Part shown: positions 7,838 to 17,306 of the stretch, piece after piece | How positions within the stretch are numbered: position 1 is the stretch's first letter | Layout of the letters: the number at the start of each line of letters is the position of its first letter | Notes under the pieces: generated by a model | Told to the model about the DNA's origin: nothing | Database searches by the model: none | The model's input: the letters and a program-made list of their open reading frames with translations, nothing else | Assembly: GCF_010668805.1 (NCBI RefSeq) | Contig: NZ_WUFT01000010.1 | Span: 223,438-287,437 of the forward strand | Length of the DNA stretch: 64,000 bases | Direction of reading: 5' to 3' | DNA from: Rhizobium phaseoli | Lineage (GTDB): Bacteria; Pseudomonadota; Alphaproteobacteria; Rhizobiales; Rhizobiaceae | Position numbers and translations under genes: made by a program

Positions 7838-9055
7838 ATGCACCGCTCGCTCGCAAGCCGCTCTGCACTCGCTCTTCTGTTTGCCCTCGCCCTTGCCGGC
7901 GGAGCGGCCGCCCAGCAGGTGCCGGACGCAGCACCGGCAGCGCCCTGCGGCGGCGATCTCTCCGCCTTCCTTGAAGGCGTCAAGAAGGATGCGGTTGCCG
8001 CTGGCGCGAGTGCGGCAGCCGCCGACGCCGCCTTCGCCGGCGCCGAGATCGATCCCAAGGTTCTGAGCCGAGATCGGGCCCAGGGCGTCTTCAAGCAGAC
8101 CTTCCTCGAATTCTCTCAGCGCACCGTCAGCCAGGCCCGCCTCGACATCGGCCGCCAGAAGATGAAGCAATATGCCGAGGTCTTTGCCCGCGCCGAACAG
8201 GAATTCGGCGTTCCCTCCGGCGTCATTACTGCCTTCTGGGCGATGGAAACCGATTTCGGCGCCGTCCAGGGCGATTTCAATACCCGCAATGCTCTGGTGA
8301 CGCTGTCGCATGATTGCCGCCGCCCCGAACTCTTCCGCCCGCAGCTGATCGCGCTCGTCGAGATGGTTCAGCACGGCGACCTCGACCCCGCCACCAATAC
8401 CGGCGCCTGGGCCGGCGAAATCGGCCAGGTGCAGATGCTGCCGCGCGACATCATTGCCTATGGCATGGACGGCGACGGCGACGGCCATATCCGCCTGAAG
8501 CAGAGCGGCCCGGACGCCATCCTGACGGCAGCGAAATTCATCCAGCATCTCGGCTTCGAACGTGGCCAGCCTTGGCTGCAAGAGGTGACCGTGCCGGACA
8601 ACCTGCCCTGGGAGAAATCCGGGCTCGGCGGCACGATGAGGGCCGGCGAGTGGTTCGCGCTCGGCGTCAAGCCGCGTGACGGCAATACGGCCTTCGGCAA
8701 CCTTGAAGGCGATCTGGTGCTGCCGCAGGGCCGCATGGGACCGGCCTTCATCGCCTACCCGAATTTCAAGATCTATCTCGAATGGAACAAGTCGTTCATC
8801 TACACGACGTCGGCCGCCTATTTCGGGACGCGTCTTTCGGGCGCCGAGCCCTATCTCAAGGGCGTTCCGGAACAGGGGCTCGCCAGCGACCAGATGAAGA
8901 CGCTGCAAACCAAACTGCAGTCGCTCGGCCACGATGTCGGCGAGATCGACGGCATCCTCGGCTCCGGCACGCGTGTGGCGATCCAGAAGGAGCAGCAGCG
9001 CCTCGGCATGCCGGCCGACGGCTGGGCAACACCTGCCCTTCTCAACGCTCTCTGA
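7838..9055 (+). CDS. MltB-type lytic murein transglycosylase with peptidoglycan-binding domain
   Basis: A 405-residue periplasmic enzyme of the SLT_2/MltB family that cleaves peptidoglycan with anhydro-MurNAc formation. A signal peptide (about 1-26, ending GGAAAQ) leads into the catalytic domain with Glu137 in METDFG and the GQVQMLP segment. A C-terminal PG_binding_1 domain (about 345-405) holds the motif DGILGSGTRVAIQ. The ATG at 7838 follows AAGGAC and starts the signal peptide; the longer open frame upstream would put non-signal sequence first. Unlike MltB of enterobacteria there is no lipobox. Confidence 0.88.
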   Translation: MHRSLASRSALALLFALALAGGAAAQQVPDAAPAAPCGGDLSAFLEGVKKDAVAAGASAAAADAAFAGAEIDPKVLSRDRAQGVFKQTFLEFSQRTVSQARLDIGRQKMKQYAEVFARAEQEFGVPSGVITAFWAMETDFGAVQGDFNTRNALVTLSHDCRRPELFRPQLIALVEMVQHGDLDPATNTGAWAGEIGQVQMLPRDIIAYGMDGDGDGHIRLKQSGPDAILTAAKFIQHLGFERGQPWLQEVTVPDNLPWEKSGLGGTMRAGEWFALGVKPRDGNTAFGNLEGDLVLPQGRMGPAFIAYPNFKIYLEWNKSFIYTTSAAYFGTRLSGAEPYLKGVPEQGLASDQMKTLQTKLQSLGHDVGEIDGILGSGTRVAIQKEQQRLGMPADGWATPALLNAL

Positions 9056-9143
9056 TCACCTCTGACAGCCAACCGCCGTCCGCTTCGCAAGAAACGGGTG
9101 GCGCGGTCCACCGTCTGCGCTAAGCATCATATCCGAAGCGGGT

Positions 9144-9166
9144 GCCGGTCTTCCTAAACGACCGGC
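9144..9166 (+). promoter_or_regulatory. Stem-loop in leader of DMT permease
   Basis: GCCGGTC and GACCGGC form a 7-bp stem around a 9-nt loop, ending about 8 bp before the GGAGG ribosome-binding site of the next gene. It has no U-tract, so it may end the upstream transcript weakly or shape translation; no regulatory function is shown. Confidence 0.35.
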
Positions 9167-9185
9167 CTACGGTGGAGGAAGCAGC

Positions 9186-10091
9186 GTGGACAGCAGAATG
9201 AATGCCTGGACCTGGAGCCTGCTGGTCCTACTCGGCCTGATCTGGGGCGCCTCCTTCTTCTTTGCCCGCATCGCCGTCCAGCATGTGCCGCCGCTGACCC
9301 TGGTCTTCCTCAGGCTGCTGATCGCCGCACTGGCGCTGCATATCTATATCGCCGGCCGCTTCGATTTCTACTCGATCCTCAAAGCCCGCTGGCGCGAATT
9401 CCTGATCCTTGGGCTGATCAACAATGCCCTGCCGCATGCCCTGATCTTCTTCGGGCAGACCCGCATCGGCGCCGGCCTCGCGGCGATCCTGAACGCAACG
9501 ACACCGATCTGGACGGTGCTCATTGCCAATTACTTCACATCAGACGAAAAGCTTTCATCGGCGAAAATCGCCGGCTGCCTCGTCGGTCTCGCCGGAACGA
9601 TCGTGCTGATCGGTCCCGGCATCTCGGCCGGCGGCGAGGCGCCGCTATGGGCGCTGCTGCTCCCCGTGCTTGCCGCCGTCTCTTATGGTTTCGCCGCGAC
9701 CTACGGCAAACGTTTCAGGGATGTTCCCGCTCCGGTCACCGCTGCCGGCCAGTTGACCGCCTCTTCGCTAATCGCGTTGCCGCTATCGCTGCTCGCAGAT
9801 CGCCCTTGGACGCTGGCCGCGCCGCCGCTTGATGCGCTGCTTGCCATCATGGCACTGGCGCTGCTGTCGACCGCGTTCGGCTATATCCTCTATTTCCGGA
9901 TCATGGCGGCAGCCGGCGCGACCAACGCCTCGCTCGTCACCCTGCTGGTGCCGCCGAGCGCCATCCTTCTCGGCGTGCTTTTCCTCGGCGAAAGGCTCAC
10001 ATCGGGCGAATTCGCCGGCATGGCGCTGATCGGTTTCGGCCTCGTCATTCTCGACGGCCGCGCCTATCGCCTGCTGGCGAAGACCACCTGA
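9186..10091 (+). CDS. EamA/DMT superfamily permease
   Basis: A 301-residue inner-membrane transporter with two EamA repeats of about five helices each (roughly 8-140 and 155-295). The first repeat begins with LGLIWGASFFFARIAV and the second contains ALLSTAFGYILYF, both typical. The start is GTG, chosen because GGAGG sits 7 bp upstream; the ATG four codons later lacks one. Family members export amino acids, nucleosides or other metabolites; the substrate is unknown. It is probably a single-gene unit. Confidence 0.85.
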   Translation: MDSRMNAWTWSLLVLLGLIWGASFFFARIAVQHVPPLTLVFLRLLIAALALHIYIAGRFDFYSILKARWREFLILGLINNALPHALIFFGQTRIGAGLAAILNATTPIWTVLIANYFTSDEKLSSAKIAGCLVGLAGTIVLIGPGISAGGEAPLWALLLPVLAAVSYGFAATYGKRFRDVPAPVTAAGQLTASSLIALPLSLLADRPWTLAAPPLDALLAIMALALLSTAFGYILYFRIMAAAGATNASLVTLLVPPSAILLGVLFLGERLTSGEFAGMALIGFGLVILDGRAYRLLAKTT

Positions 10092-10354
10092 TATCGGTTG
10101 TGAATTCCACGTGTTTTCAACCGGTTGGCCGCTCGCCATGTTTTGGGCGCATAGGTAAACTGGCAATCGCCGGATTTAACGGCATGTTAAAATCTGTGAA
10201 CAAAAAATTATCGAATATAATCGATTAGTTTCAACGGCTTGCCGATAGCCTCTTCGACTTGTCCACCGCGCCCTTCGGCAGCGCAGCATAGAATCCGCTT
10301 CCCAACCGACATATTTCCGACATATTATCGTCCGGTTAACGCGAGGAGACAGAC

Positions 10355-10432
10355 ATGGGACTCACGCAATCCTTGAATGTTCTGTTGGTCAGTGCAGCGT
10401 TTGCTTTCGTCTTGTCCATGCTCTTCATCTGA
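10355..10432 (+). CDS. 25-residue membrane microprotein
   Basis: ATG to TGA encodes 25 residues beginning MGLTQSLNVLLVSAAF and ending SMLFI. Residues 7-25 form one hydrophobic segment long enough to cross the membrane, with no charged residue anywhere in the protein. A good ribosome-binding site (GAGGAGAC) lies 5 bp upstream, and the gene is followed by a strong terminator that also serves metF. Nothing else fills 10092-10493. I do not recognise a named family. Small single-helix proteins of this kind often bind and modulate larger membrane complexes; that is inference only. Confidence 0.6.
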   Translation: MGLTQSLNVLLVSAAFAFVLSMLFI

Positions 10433-10493
10433 GTCGGCCGACGGAAGCGTAACGACTGGTAGTACCTGAACTCCCCTGATCAATCCGCCAATG

Positions 10494-10527
10494 AAAAAGC
10501 GCATGTCCCGCCCGACATGCGCTTTTT
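10494..10527. terminator. Bidirectional terminator between microprotein and metF
   Basis: A perfect 14-bp stem (AAAAAGCGCATGTC paired with its complement) around a 6-nt loop. It reads as A-tract, GC stem and T-tract on both strands, so it ends the + strand microprotein transcript and the - strand metF transcript. Confidence 0.9.
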
Positions 10528-10546
10528 CACTTTCGAATTGGAAAGA

Positions 10547-11449
10547 TCAGGCGGCCGCGCCCGCGCTTTTTGCCGCCCGGCGGGAAAAGCCGAGATTGTC
10601 GAGCACGGCGGAAACCAGCGGCGCGCGGTTCATCGTGTAGAGATGGAAGTCATGGATGCCGCGCCGGACGAGATCCTCGATCTGTTCGGCGGCGACATCG
10701 GCTGCGACCTTGGCGCGCTCCTCGGGCTTGTCGTCGAAGCCGGCGAAACGCTCATCGAGGAAGGCCGGGATGATCGTGCCGCAGGCGCCGGCGAAACGCT
10801 TCAGCTGTGTCAGGTTTTGGATCGGCATGATGCCGGGCACAACGGGGATCGAGATGCCGGCAGCGCGCACCTTCTCAAGGTAACGCTCGAAATTGTCGTT
10901 GTCGAAGAAGAACTGCGTCAGCGCCCGGTCGGCGCCGTTGTCGGCCTTGCGCTTCAGCATCTCGATATCGGCGGCCGTATCGCGGCTTTCCGGGTGTTTT
11001 TCCGGATAGGCGGAAACCGAAATCTCGAAATCGCCGATCGCTTTGAGGCCGGCCACCAGCTCCGCCGCGTTGGCGTAACCGCCGGGGTGCGGCTGATAGG
11101 GCGCGCCGGCGCCGCCGGGCGCATCACCGCGCAAAGCCACGAAATGCGTCACGCCGACCTTGCGGAAGGTCTCGATCATCTGATGCGTCTCTTCCTTCGT
11201 CGCGCCGACGCAGGTGAGATGCGAAGCGGTGGCGAGCGGCGTCTGCGCAAGAAAACGCGTGACGGCGGTCAGCGTCGGCGCCTTGGTGGTGCCGCCGGCG
11301 CCGTAGGTCACCGAGACAAAATCCGGGTCCCAGTCCTGCAGCTTGCTGACAGTATCCCAGAGCTGCCCTTCCATCTCCTCCGATTTCGGCGGGAAGAATT
11401 CGAAAGAGATCCCGATATTGCGGCCGCGTGCCTCGTTATTCAAAGCCAT
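10547..11449 (-). CDS. metF: 5,10-methylenetetrahydrofolate reductase
   Basis: A 300-residue flavoprotein that makes 5-methyltetrahydrofolate, the methyl donor for methionine synthase. The N-terminus has the family signature ISFEFFPPK (about residues 14-22), followed by FVSVTYGAGG and the C-terminal FHLYTMNR. The chosen ATG lies one base after the stop of the upstream ArsR-methyltransferase gene, so translation is coupled; an ATG six codons earlier would overlap that gene. It is the second gene of that regulator's operon and shares a palindromic operator type with metH, placing both steps of homocysteine methylation under one apparent control. Confidence 0.93.
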   Translation of the reverse strand: MALNNEARGRNIGISFEFFPPKSEEMEGQLWDTVSKLQDWDPDFVSVTYGAGGTTKAPTLTAVTRFLAQTPLATASHLTCVGATKEETHQMIETFRKVGVTHFVALRGDAPGGAGAPYQPHPGGYANAAELVAGLKAIGDFEISVSAYPEKHPESRDTAADIEMLKRKADNGADRALTQFFFDNDNFERYLEKVRAAGISIPVVPGIMPIQNLTQLKRFAGACGTIIPAFLDERFAGFDDKPEERAKVAADVAAEQIEDLVRRGIHDFHLYTMNRAPLVSAVLDNLGFSRRAAKSAGAAA

Positions 11450-11450
11450 G

Positions 11451-12476
11451 TCATATTCTCCCGGCAAATATAGGTTCGGCGCCTTCGCTTGTCTGCGAAG
11501 CCATAAGGCGCCTCGGATCGCGCGCGAGCCAGACGGTGACCGTCAACCCCTGTCCGCTCGGCTGACCCGGATGAAGATCGACAACCTGCTCGACGTCGAG
11601 CCCGGCCCTGTGCAGCCAGTCGGATATCGCCTGGTGTGAGAAACCGAGACGGACATGCGCATGCTCGTCGCGAAGATATTCGAGCGTGTGCGGCGCAAGG
11701 TCGATGACCACGAGCCGGCCACCCGGCCGAAGCATGCGCGCCGCTTCCGCGATCGCAATCTCCGGTTGGTCGAAGAAATGCAGCACTTGATGGATCGTCA
11801 CCAGATCGAAATCCTGACCCTCGAACGGCAGGTTCAGGATGTCGGCGTGGCGCACGGTAGCCTTGGTGATGCGAGACTTGTCGAGATTGGCGCGGGCCAC
11901 GCTCAGCATGTCGCGGCTGGCATCGACGCCGACCGCCCGGCGGTAGAGCCCGGAGAGAAGTTCGAGGATGCGGCCGGTGCCGGTGCCGAGATCGAGCAGC
12001 GAGTCGATCGGCTGACCGCCGAGCAGCCGGATGACGGCGGCATCGACCTCCTCGTCGGCGGCATGCAGGCGGCGAAGCTCGTCCCACTCAGCCGCGTTGC
12101 GGCTGAAATAGGCCTGTGCCCGCTCGGCGCGCTGGCGCTTCACCTGCGACAGCCGTTCGCCGTCGCGAAGGACGGTCGGATCGTTTTCGGAGACATGCTT
12201 CAGCAATGCCCGCACGAGCATTGCCGCCTTGCCGTCCTGCTTGAGGCGAAAATAGGCCCAGGCGCCTTCCTGGTAGCGTTCGATCAGTTCGGCCTCGCCG
12301 AGCAGCTTCAGATGGCGGGAGATGCGGGGCTGGGATTGGCCGAGAATTTCGGTAAGATCGGTCACCGTCAGGTCGCCGCCGTCGAGAAGCGCCAGGAGCC
12401 GCAGACGCGTCGGCTCGCCGGCCGCCTTCAAGACGTCCACCAGCGCATCCAGTCCAAGCTTCAACGGTTCACCCAT
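11451..12476 (-). CDS. ArsR-family HTH fused to SAM-dependent methyltransferase, putative methionine-cycle regulator
   Basis: A 341-residue two-domain protein. The N-terminal part (about 10-80) is an ArsR winged helix with GEPTRLRLLALL and SQPRISRHLKLL. After a linker, a class I methyltransferase domain (about 140-310) carries LLDLGTGTGR, VGVDASRDML and PGGRLVVIDLA. The first frame position is a TTG; the ATG five codons on is preferred because a perfect 16-bp palindrome ends 18 bp upstream and would otherwise abut the start. It is the first gene of an operon with metF. ArsR regulators of the SahR type control methionine-cycle genes in other Proteobacteria; here the methyltransferase fold may act as the SAM or SAH sensor. 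Enzymatic activity is not excluded. Confidence 0.85.
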   Translation of the reverse strand: MGEPLKLGLDALVDVLKAAGEPTRLRLLALLDGGDLTVTDLTEILGQSQPRISRHLKLLGEAELIERYQEGAWAYFRLKQDGKAAMLVRALLKHVSENDPTVLRDGERLSQVKRQRAERAQAYFSRNAAEWDELRRLHAADEEVDAAVIRLLGGQPIDSLLDLGTGTGRILELLSGLYRRAVGVDASRDMLSVARANLDKSRITKATVRHADILNLPFEGQDFDLVTIHQVLHFFDQPEIAIAEAARMLRPGGRLVVIDLAPHTLEYLRDEHAHVRLGFSHQAISDWLHRAGLDVEQVVDLHPGQPSGQGLTVTVWLARDPRRLMASQTSEGAEPIFAGRI

Positions 12477-12494
12477 CTTCGATCCAATCAAGAT

Positions 12495-12510
12495 ATAAAG
12501 ATATCTTTAT
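12495..12510. promoter_or_regulatory. 16-bp palindromic operator before ArsR-methyltransferase/metF operon
   Basis: ATAAAGATATCTTTAT is a perfect palindrome directly upstream of the regulator gene. The same sequence, extended to 20 bp, lies upstream of metH at 49617-49636. Position and sharing suggest the binding site of the ArsR-type regulator encoded next to it, with autoregulation. Confidence 0.75.
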
Positions 12511-12591
12511 GTGATTTGAAAGACGGTGACAAGCGGCAATTCGCGCTCTAGCGAAATTGCCTGCTCAAATTGCGACAGGCCAGACGTGAAA

Positions 12592-12614
12592 AAGCCCCGG
12601 CAAAACCGGGGCTT
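12592..12614 (-). terminator. Intrinsic terminator of ettA
   Basis: AAGCCCCGG and CCGGGGCTT pair over a 5-nt CAAAA loop. On the - strand the stem is followed by TTTTTC, just after the ettA stop codon. Confidence 0.85.
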
Positions 12615-12637
12615 CTCACTAACGAAAATGGCTGGGA

Positions 12638-14287
<1,650 letters not shown>

Positions 14288-14386
14288 GACTGCGCTGCTC
14301 CGGGCGGGAAACTTCGATCGTGCCGCTATGTAGGCGAAACAGCGCCTGCGGGCAACGCCGAAACCCGGTTTACTCAGGATTTCCGG

Positions 14387-15127
14387 TCAAAAGCCCGCAG
14401 CATCGACGATGCCCTCGTCGCAGCCGAAGGAGGTTTTTCCCGCCCCCTGGATCAGATCGGCAAGCGCAGCACTTTTCGCCGACGCCGCCCCGGCGGCCTC
14501 CGAAAGCCCGATGGTCAACCCGCTGATCAGCTTGACATTGCCGGCCCGCCGGCAGCTCATCTTGACGCGCTCGCCGGCACCCGGCCCGAAGCTCTTGTCG
14601 AAAGCTGCCTTGATCGCCTCGGCCTTGACCGGCTTGCCGATATTGGCGGCGAAAAGGTCGCGCACGGCCGACGTGTTGAGCGCGCCCAGGAGATGCACGC
14701 CGACGCCGAAATAATCTTCGGCGTTCATTTTCGTGCAGGTTCCGTGCTTTGTCCATTCATGCCGTTCCAGACCGGATTGCGTTCCGGGCATCGCCTTTGC
14801 CAGCGCCGTCTGCGTCTCGGCCGAAAGCGTGACCGCCGGCAAGGTGTTCCAGCTGCCGTCCTTGTCGGCGGCCTTCTGCTCGGCGCTGACGTCGCAATAA
14901 TTCTGTCGCATCGGCCAGAGCCCGTGCAACGAGAAATTCGTCGCATCCGGGCGCTCGCCGGTCTGGCTCGCACATTCGGCCTTCTTCTGGTTCGTCTGGC
15001 AAAAAGCCGGCTGCCAGCTTGCCGAAAGTATAAAACGGGTGCGCCCGCCGGCCTCCTGCGCCACGGCGGCGCCGGCAACAACCATCGACAAAGCGAACGA
15101 CAAGGTACGCAACTGCATGCTGCTCAT
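14387..15127 (-). CDS. Secreted ribonuclease T2
   Basis: A 246-residue exported ribonuclease of the T2 family, which cleaves RNA through 2',3'-cyclic phosphates. A signal peptide (about 1-24, ending AGAAVAQ) precedes the enzyme. Both active-site segments are intact: CAS I SLHGLWP (His68) and CAS II HEWTKHGTC (Glu124, Lys127, His128). Several Cys suggest disulfides in the periplasm or outside. The ATG is set by a GGGGG ribosome-binding site a few bases upstream; the open frame continues 53 codons further but has no signal-like start there. Likely roles are scavenging of RNA-derived phosphate or nucleosides. It is a lone gene. Confidence 0.9.
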   Translation of the reverse strand: MSSMQLRTLSFALSMVVAGAAVAQEAGGRTRFILSASWQPAFCQTNQKKAECASQTGERPDATNFSLHGLWPMRQNYCDVSAEQKAADKDGSWNTLPAVTLSAETQTALAKAMPGTQSGLERHEWTKHGTCTKMNAEDYFGVGVHLLGALNTSAVRDLFAANIGKPVKAEAIKAAFDKSFGPGAGERVKMSCRRAGNVKLISGLTIGLSEAAGAASAKSAALADLIQGAGKTSFGCDEGIVDAAGF

Positions 15128-15320
15128 TTCAACCCCCAAAAAAGAACAATACAGGAACAAATAAGCACGAAGATTAAAAGCTCGCAACCCTGAATCGCGA
15201 CGCTGCTGCAATTTGTTACCCAATAAGCCGAAACCCATCTTGCATTTGCCGAGAGCACCGCACCTTTTCAGGCGCATGCAGGACACTGCAGCACTTGGAA
15301 TTGCTGCATGATTTCGCTCT

Positions 15321-15338
15321 TAAATCGGTTTCGATTTA
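15321..15338. repeat. Short palindrome upstream of hydrolase gene
   Basis: TAAATCG-GTTT-CGATTTA forms a 7-bp stem about 50 bp before the hydrolase start. Similar TAAATCG palindromes followed by GAATTATGC-like sequence recur between genes in rhizobia, as far as I recall, so this is more likely a dispersed element than a dedicated operator. Confidence 0.4.
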
Positions 15339-15386
15339 GGGAATTATACACCAGCGATCTGCTCTGTTACCGCAGGGAGGACCGAC

Positions 15387-16316
15387 ATGTTTTCTGAAAC
15401 GCAAAGGCTCGCCGCGCCAGGGGCGTCGCTCGCCTATCACCATGCCGAGGCCGCTGGCCCGGCACACGGCATCCTGTTGATATCGCACGGCCTCGCCGAA
15501 CATTCGAAACGCTATCGCGCTTTTGCGGAGGCGATGGCGGCGCGCGGCTATCACGTCTATGCCCACGACCACCGCGGCCACGGCGAGACGACGGCACCCG
15601 ACGCGCCGGTCGGCCGCTTTGCCCGACGGGACGGCGTCGAAAAGGTGATCGGCGACGTCATCGCCATGCGTGCCCATGCGGCCTTGCGCCATCCCGGCCT
15701 GCCGGTGATCCTCTTCGGCCATTCGATGGGCGGCCTCATCGCCCTCAACGCCGCGGTCACGGTGCCTGTCGATTTCGACGCCGTCGCTGTCTGGAATTCG
15801 AATTTCGCCGTCGGTCTTGCCGGGCGCGCCGCTCAGGCGATCCTGCTTGCCGAGCGCATGCTGAAGGGCTCAGACGTGCCGAGCGGCCTCCTGCCGAAAC
15901 TCACCTTCGGCGCCTGGGGAAAGTCGATCCCGGGGTGCCGCACTGAGTTCGACTGGCTCTCGCGGCTTCCCGCCGAAGTCGACAAATATATTGCCGATCC
16001 GCTCTGCGGCTTCGATGCCTCGGTCTCGCTCTGGCTCGATCTCTTCGAACTGACGTTTCGCGCGCCGCAAAAGCCTCATCTGGACCGGCTGCCGCGCCAC
16101 ATGCCGATCCATCTGGTCGGCGGCGGCGAGGACCCGGCGACGGAGCGTGGAAAAGCCATCGTCTGGCTGTCAAACCATTTGAAAGCCCGGGGCTTCTCTC
16201 GTATCAGCACTGAGATATATCGGGACATGCGGCACGAAACGCTGAACGAGATCGGCGCAGATGCGGCAACCGCAGCCTTCGCGGATTGGTGCGACGAGGC
16301 CGTCGCAAAATCCTGA
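15387..16316 (+). CDS. Alpha/beta hydrolase, monoacylglycerol lipase/lysophospholipase type
   Basis: A 309-residue serine hydrolase of the Hydrolase_4 (lysophospholipase L2/monoacylglycerol lipase) family. The nucleophile elbow is GHSMGG (Ser about 113), preceded by the oxyanion segment SHGLAEHSKRY (about 33-43) and HDHRGHGET. The acidic residue is likely in GGGEDPAT and the catalytic His in MRHETLNE. No signal peptide is seen, so it is cytosolic or membrane-peripheral and probably acts on lysolipids or acylglycerols. It starts a + strand run with a DMT permease 17 bp downstream. Confidence 0.85.
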   Translation: MFSETQRLAAPGASLAYHHAEAAGPAHGILLISHGLAEHSKRYRAFAEAMAARGYHVYAHDHRGHGETTAPDAPVGRFARRDGVEKVIGDVIAMRAHAALRHPGLPVILFGHSMGGLIALNAAVTVPVDFDAVAVWNSNFAVGLAGRAAQAILLAERMLKGSDVPSGLLPKLTFGAWGKSIPGCRTEFDWLSRLPAEVDKYIADPLCGFDASVSLWLDLFELTFRAPQKPHLDRLPRHMPIHLVGGGEDPATERGKAIVWLSNHLKARGFSRISTEIYRDMRHETLNEIGADAATAAFADWCDEAVAKS

Positions 16317-16333
16317 GCCGGAGAGATCCCATC

Positions 16334-17290
16334 ATGAGCAGCACCGCCGCCCGCCCCGTTTCCTCAGCCTCCGACGTGACCACGGGGCTTGCGCTGATGT
16401 TTCTTTCGGTAATGGTCTCACCGCTCATCGACATCTTCGCCAAGCTTGCCGTCGTCACGATCCCGTCTGCCGAGATCACCGCCGCCCGCTTTGCCCTACA
16501 GGCGCTCTGCATGCTGCCAATCGTCATATGGCGGCGCAGCTTCACCGACTTCTCCTGGCGCCAGAGCCTTTTCCATGCCATCCGCGGCGCGATCATCACG
16601 GTCTCGATGATCTCCTTCGTCACCACGCTGAAATATATGGCCGTCGCCGACGCGATTGCGATCTTCTTCGTCGAGCCGATCATGCTGACCATCCTCGGCG
16701 GTATTTTCCTCAAGGAAACGATCGGCTGGCGGCGATATACCGCCTGCGGCGTCGGCTTCCTCGGGGCAATGCTGATCATCCAGCCGAGTTTCAGCGAAGT
16801 CGGCTACGTCGCGCTCCTGCCCGTCCTCAGCGCACTCTGCATCGCGATCTTCGTACTGATGACCCGCGTCCTCTCGCACCGGGAAGATCCCTGGGCGATG
16901 CAGTTCCAGATGGGCATCTGGGGCCTTATCTTCTGCGCCATCCTGCTTTTTGCAGGCGAAGGAAGCGGTTCCGATCTCTTCGACCCCGTCATGCCTGAAG
17001 GCCGCGCCTGGTTCTACCTCGCAGGCGTCGGCGCCATGGCCGCGATAGCGGGCATCTTCGGCGTCTATGCTTATCGCGCAGCGCCGGCATCGACGCTGGC
17101 GCCGCTGCAATATTTCGAGATCGTCTCGGCGACGATCTTCGCCTGGCTGGTTTTCGGCGACTTTCCGGATGCGGTCAAATGGCTCGGCATCATGATCATC
17201 ATGGCGTCGGGCTTCTACATCCTCTGGCGCGAGCGCCGCTTTGCTTCAAAGCCTGTATCCGATACATCTGAGGCGACACTGGCGCCGTAG
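16334..17290 (+). CDS. EamA/DMT superfamily permease
   Basis: A 318-residue inner-membrane transporter with two EamA repeats (about 15-150 and 165-300), for example VSPLIDIFAKLAV near the start and YAYRAAPASTLAPLQYFEI in the second repeat. The ATG follows GGAGAG and starts just after the hydrolase stop; a longer frame overlaps the hydrolase and is not used. It sits between a lipase-type hydrolase and a CoA-transferase, so it may export or import a carboxylate or other intermediate of that run. Its substrate is unknown. Confidence 0.83.
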   Translation: MSSTAARPVSSASDVTTGLALMFLSVMVSPLIDIFAKLAVVTIPSAEITAARFALQALCMLPIVIWRRSFTDFSWRQSLFHAIRGAIITVSMISFVTTLKYMAVADAIAIFFVEPIMLTILGGIFLKETIGWRRYTACGVGFLGAMLIIQPSFSEVGYVALLPVLSALCIAIFVLMTRVLSHREDPWAMQFQMGIWGLIFCAILLFAGEGSGSDLFDPVMPEGRAWFYLAGVGAMAAIAGIFGVYAYRAAPASTLAPLQYFEIVSATIFAWLVFGDFPDAVKWLGIMIIMASGFYILWRERRFASKPVSDTSEATLAP

Positions 17291-17306
17291 AAACGGACGA
17301 GGAAAT

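Noticed and set aside
6857..8932. A 691-codon open frame antisense to the lysozyme and transglycosylase genes
   Set aside because: Both sense genes have full motifs; the antisense product has no recognisable domain.
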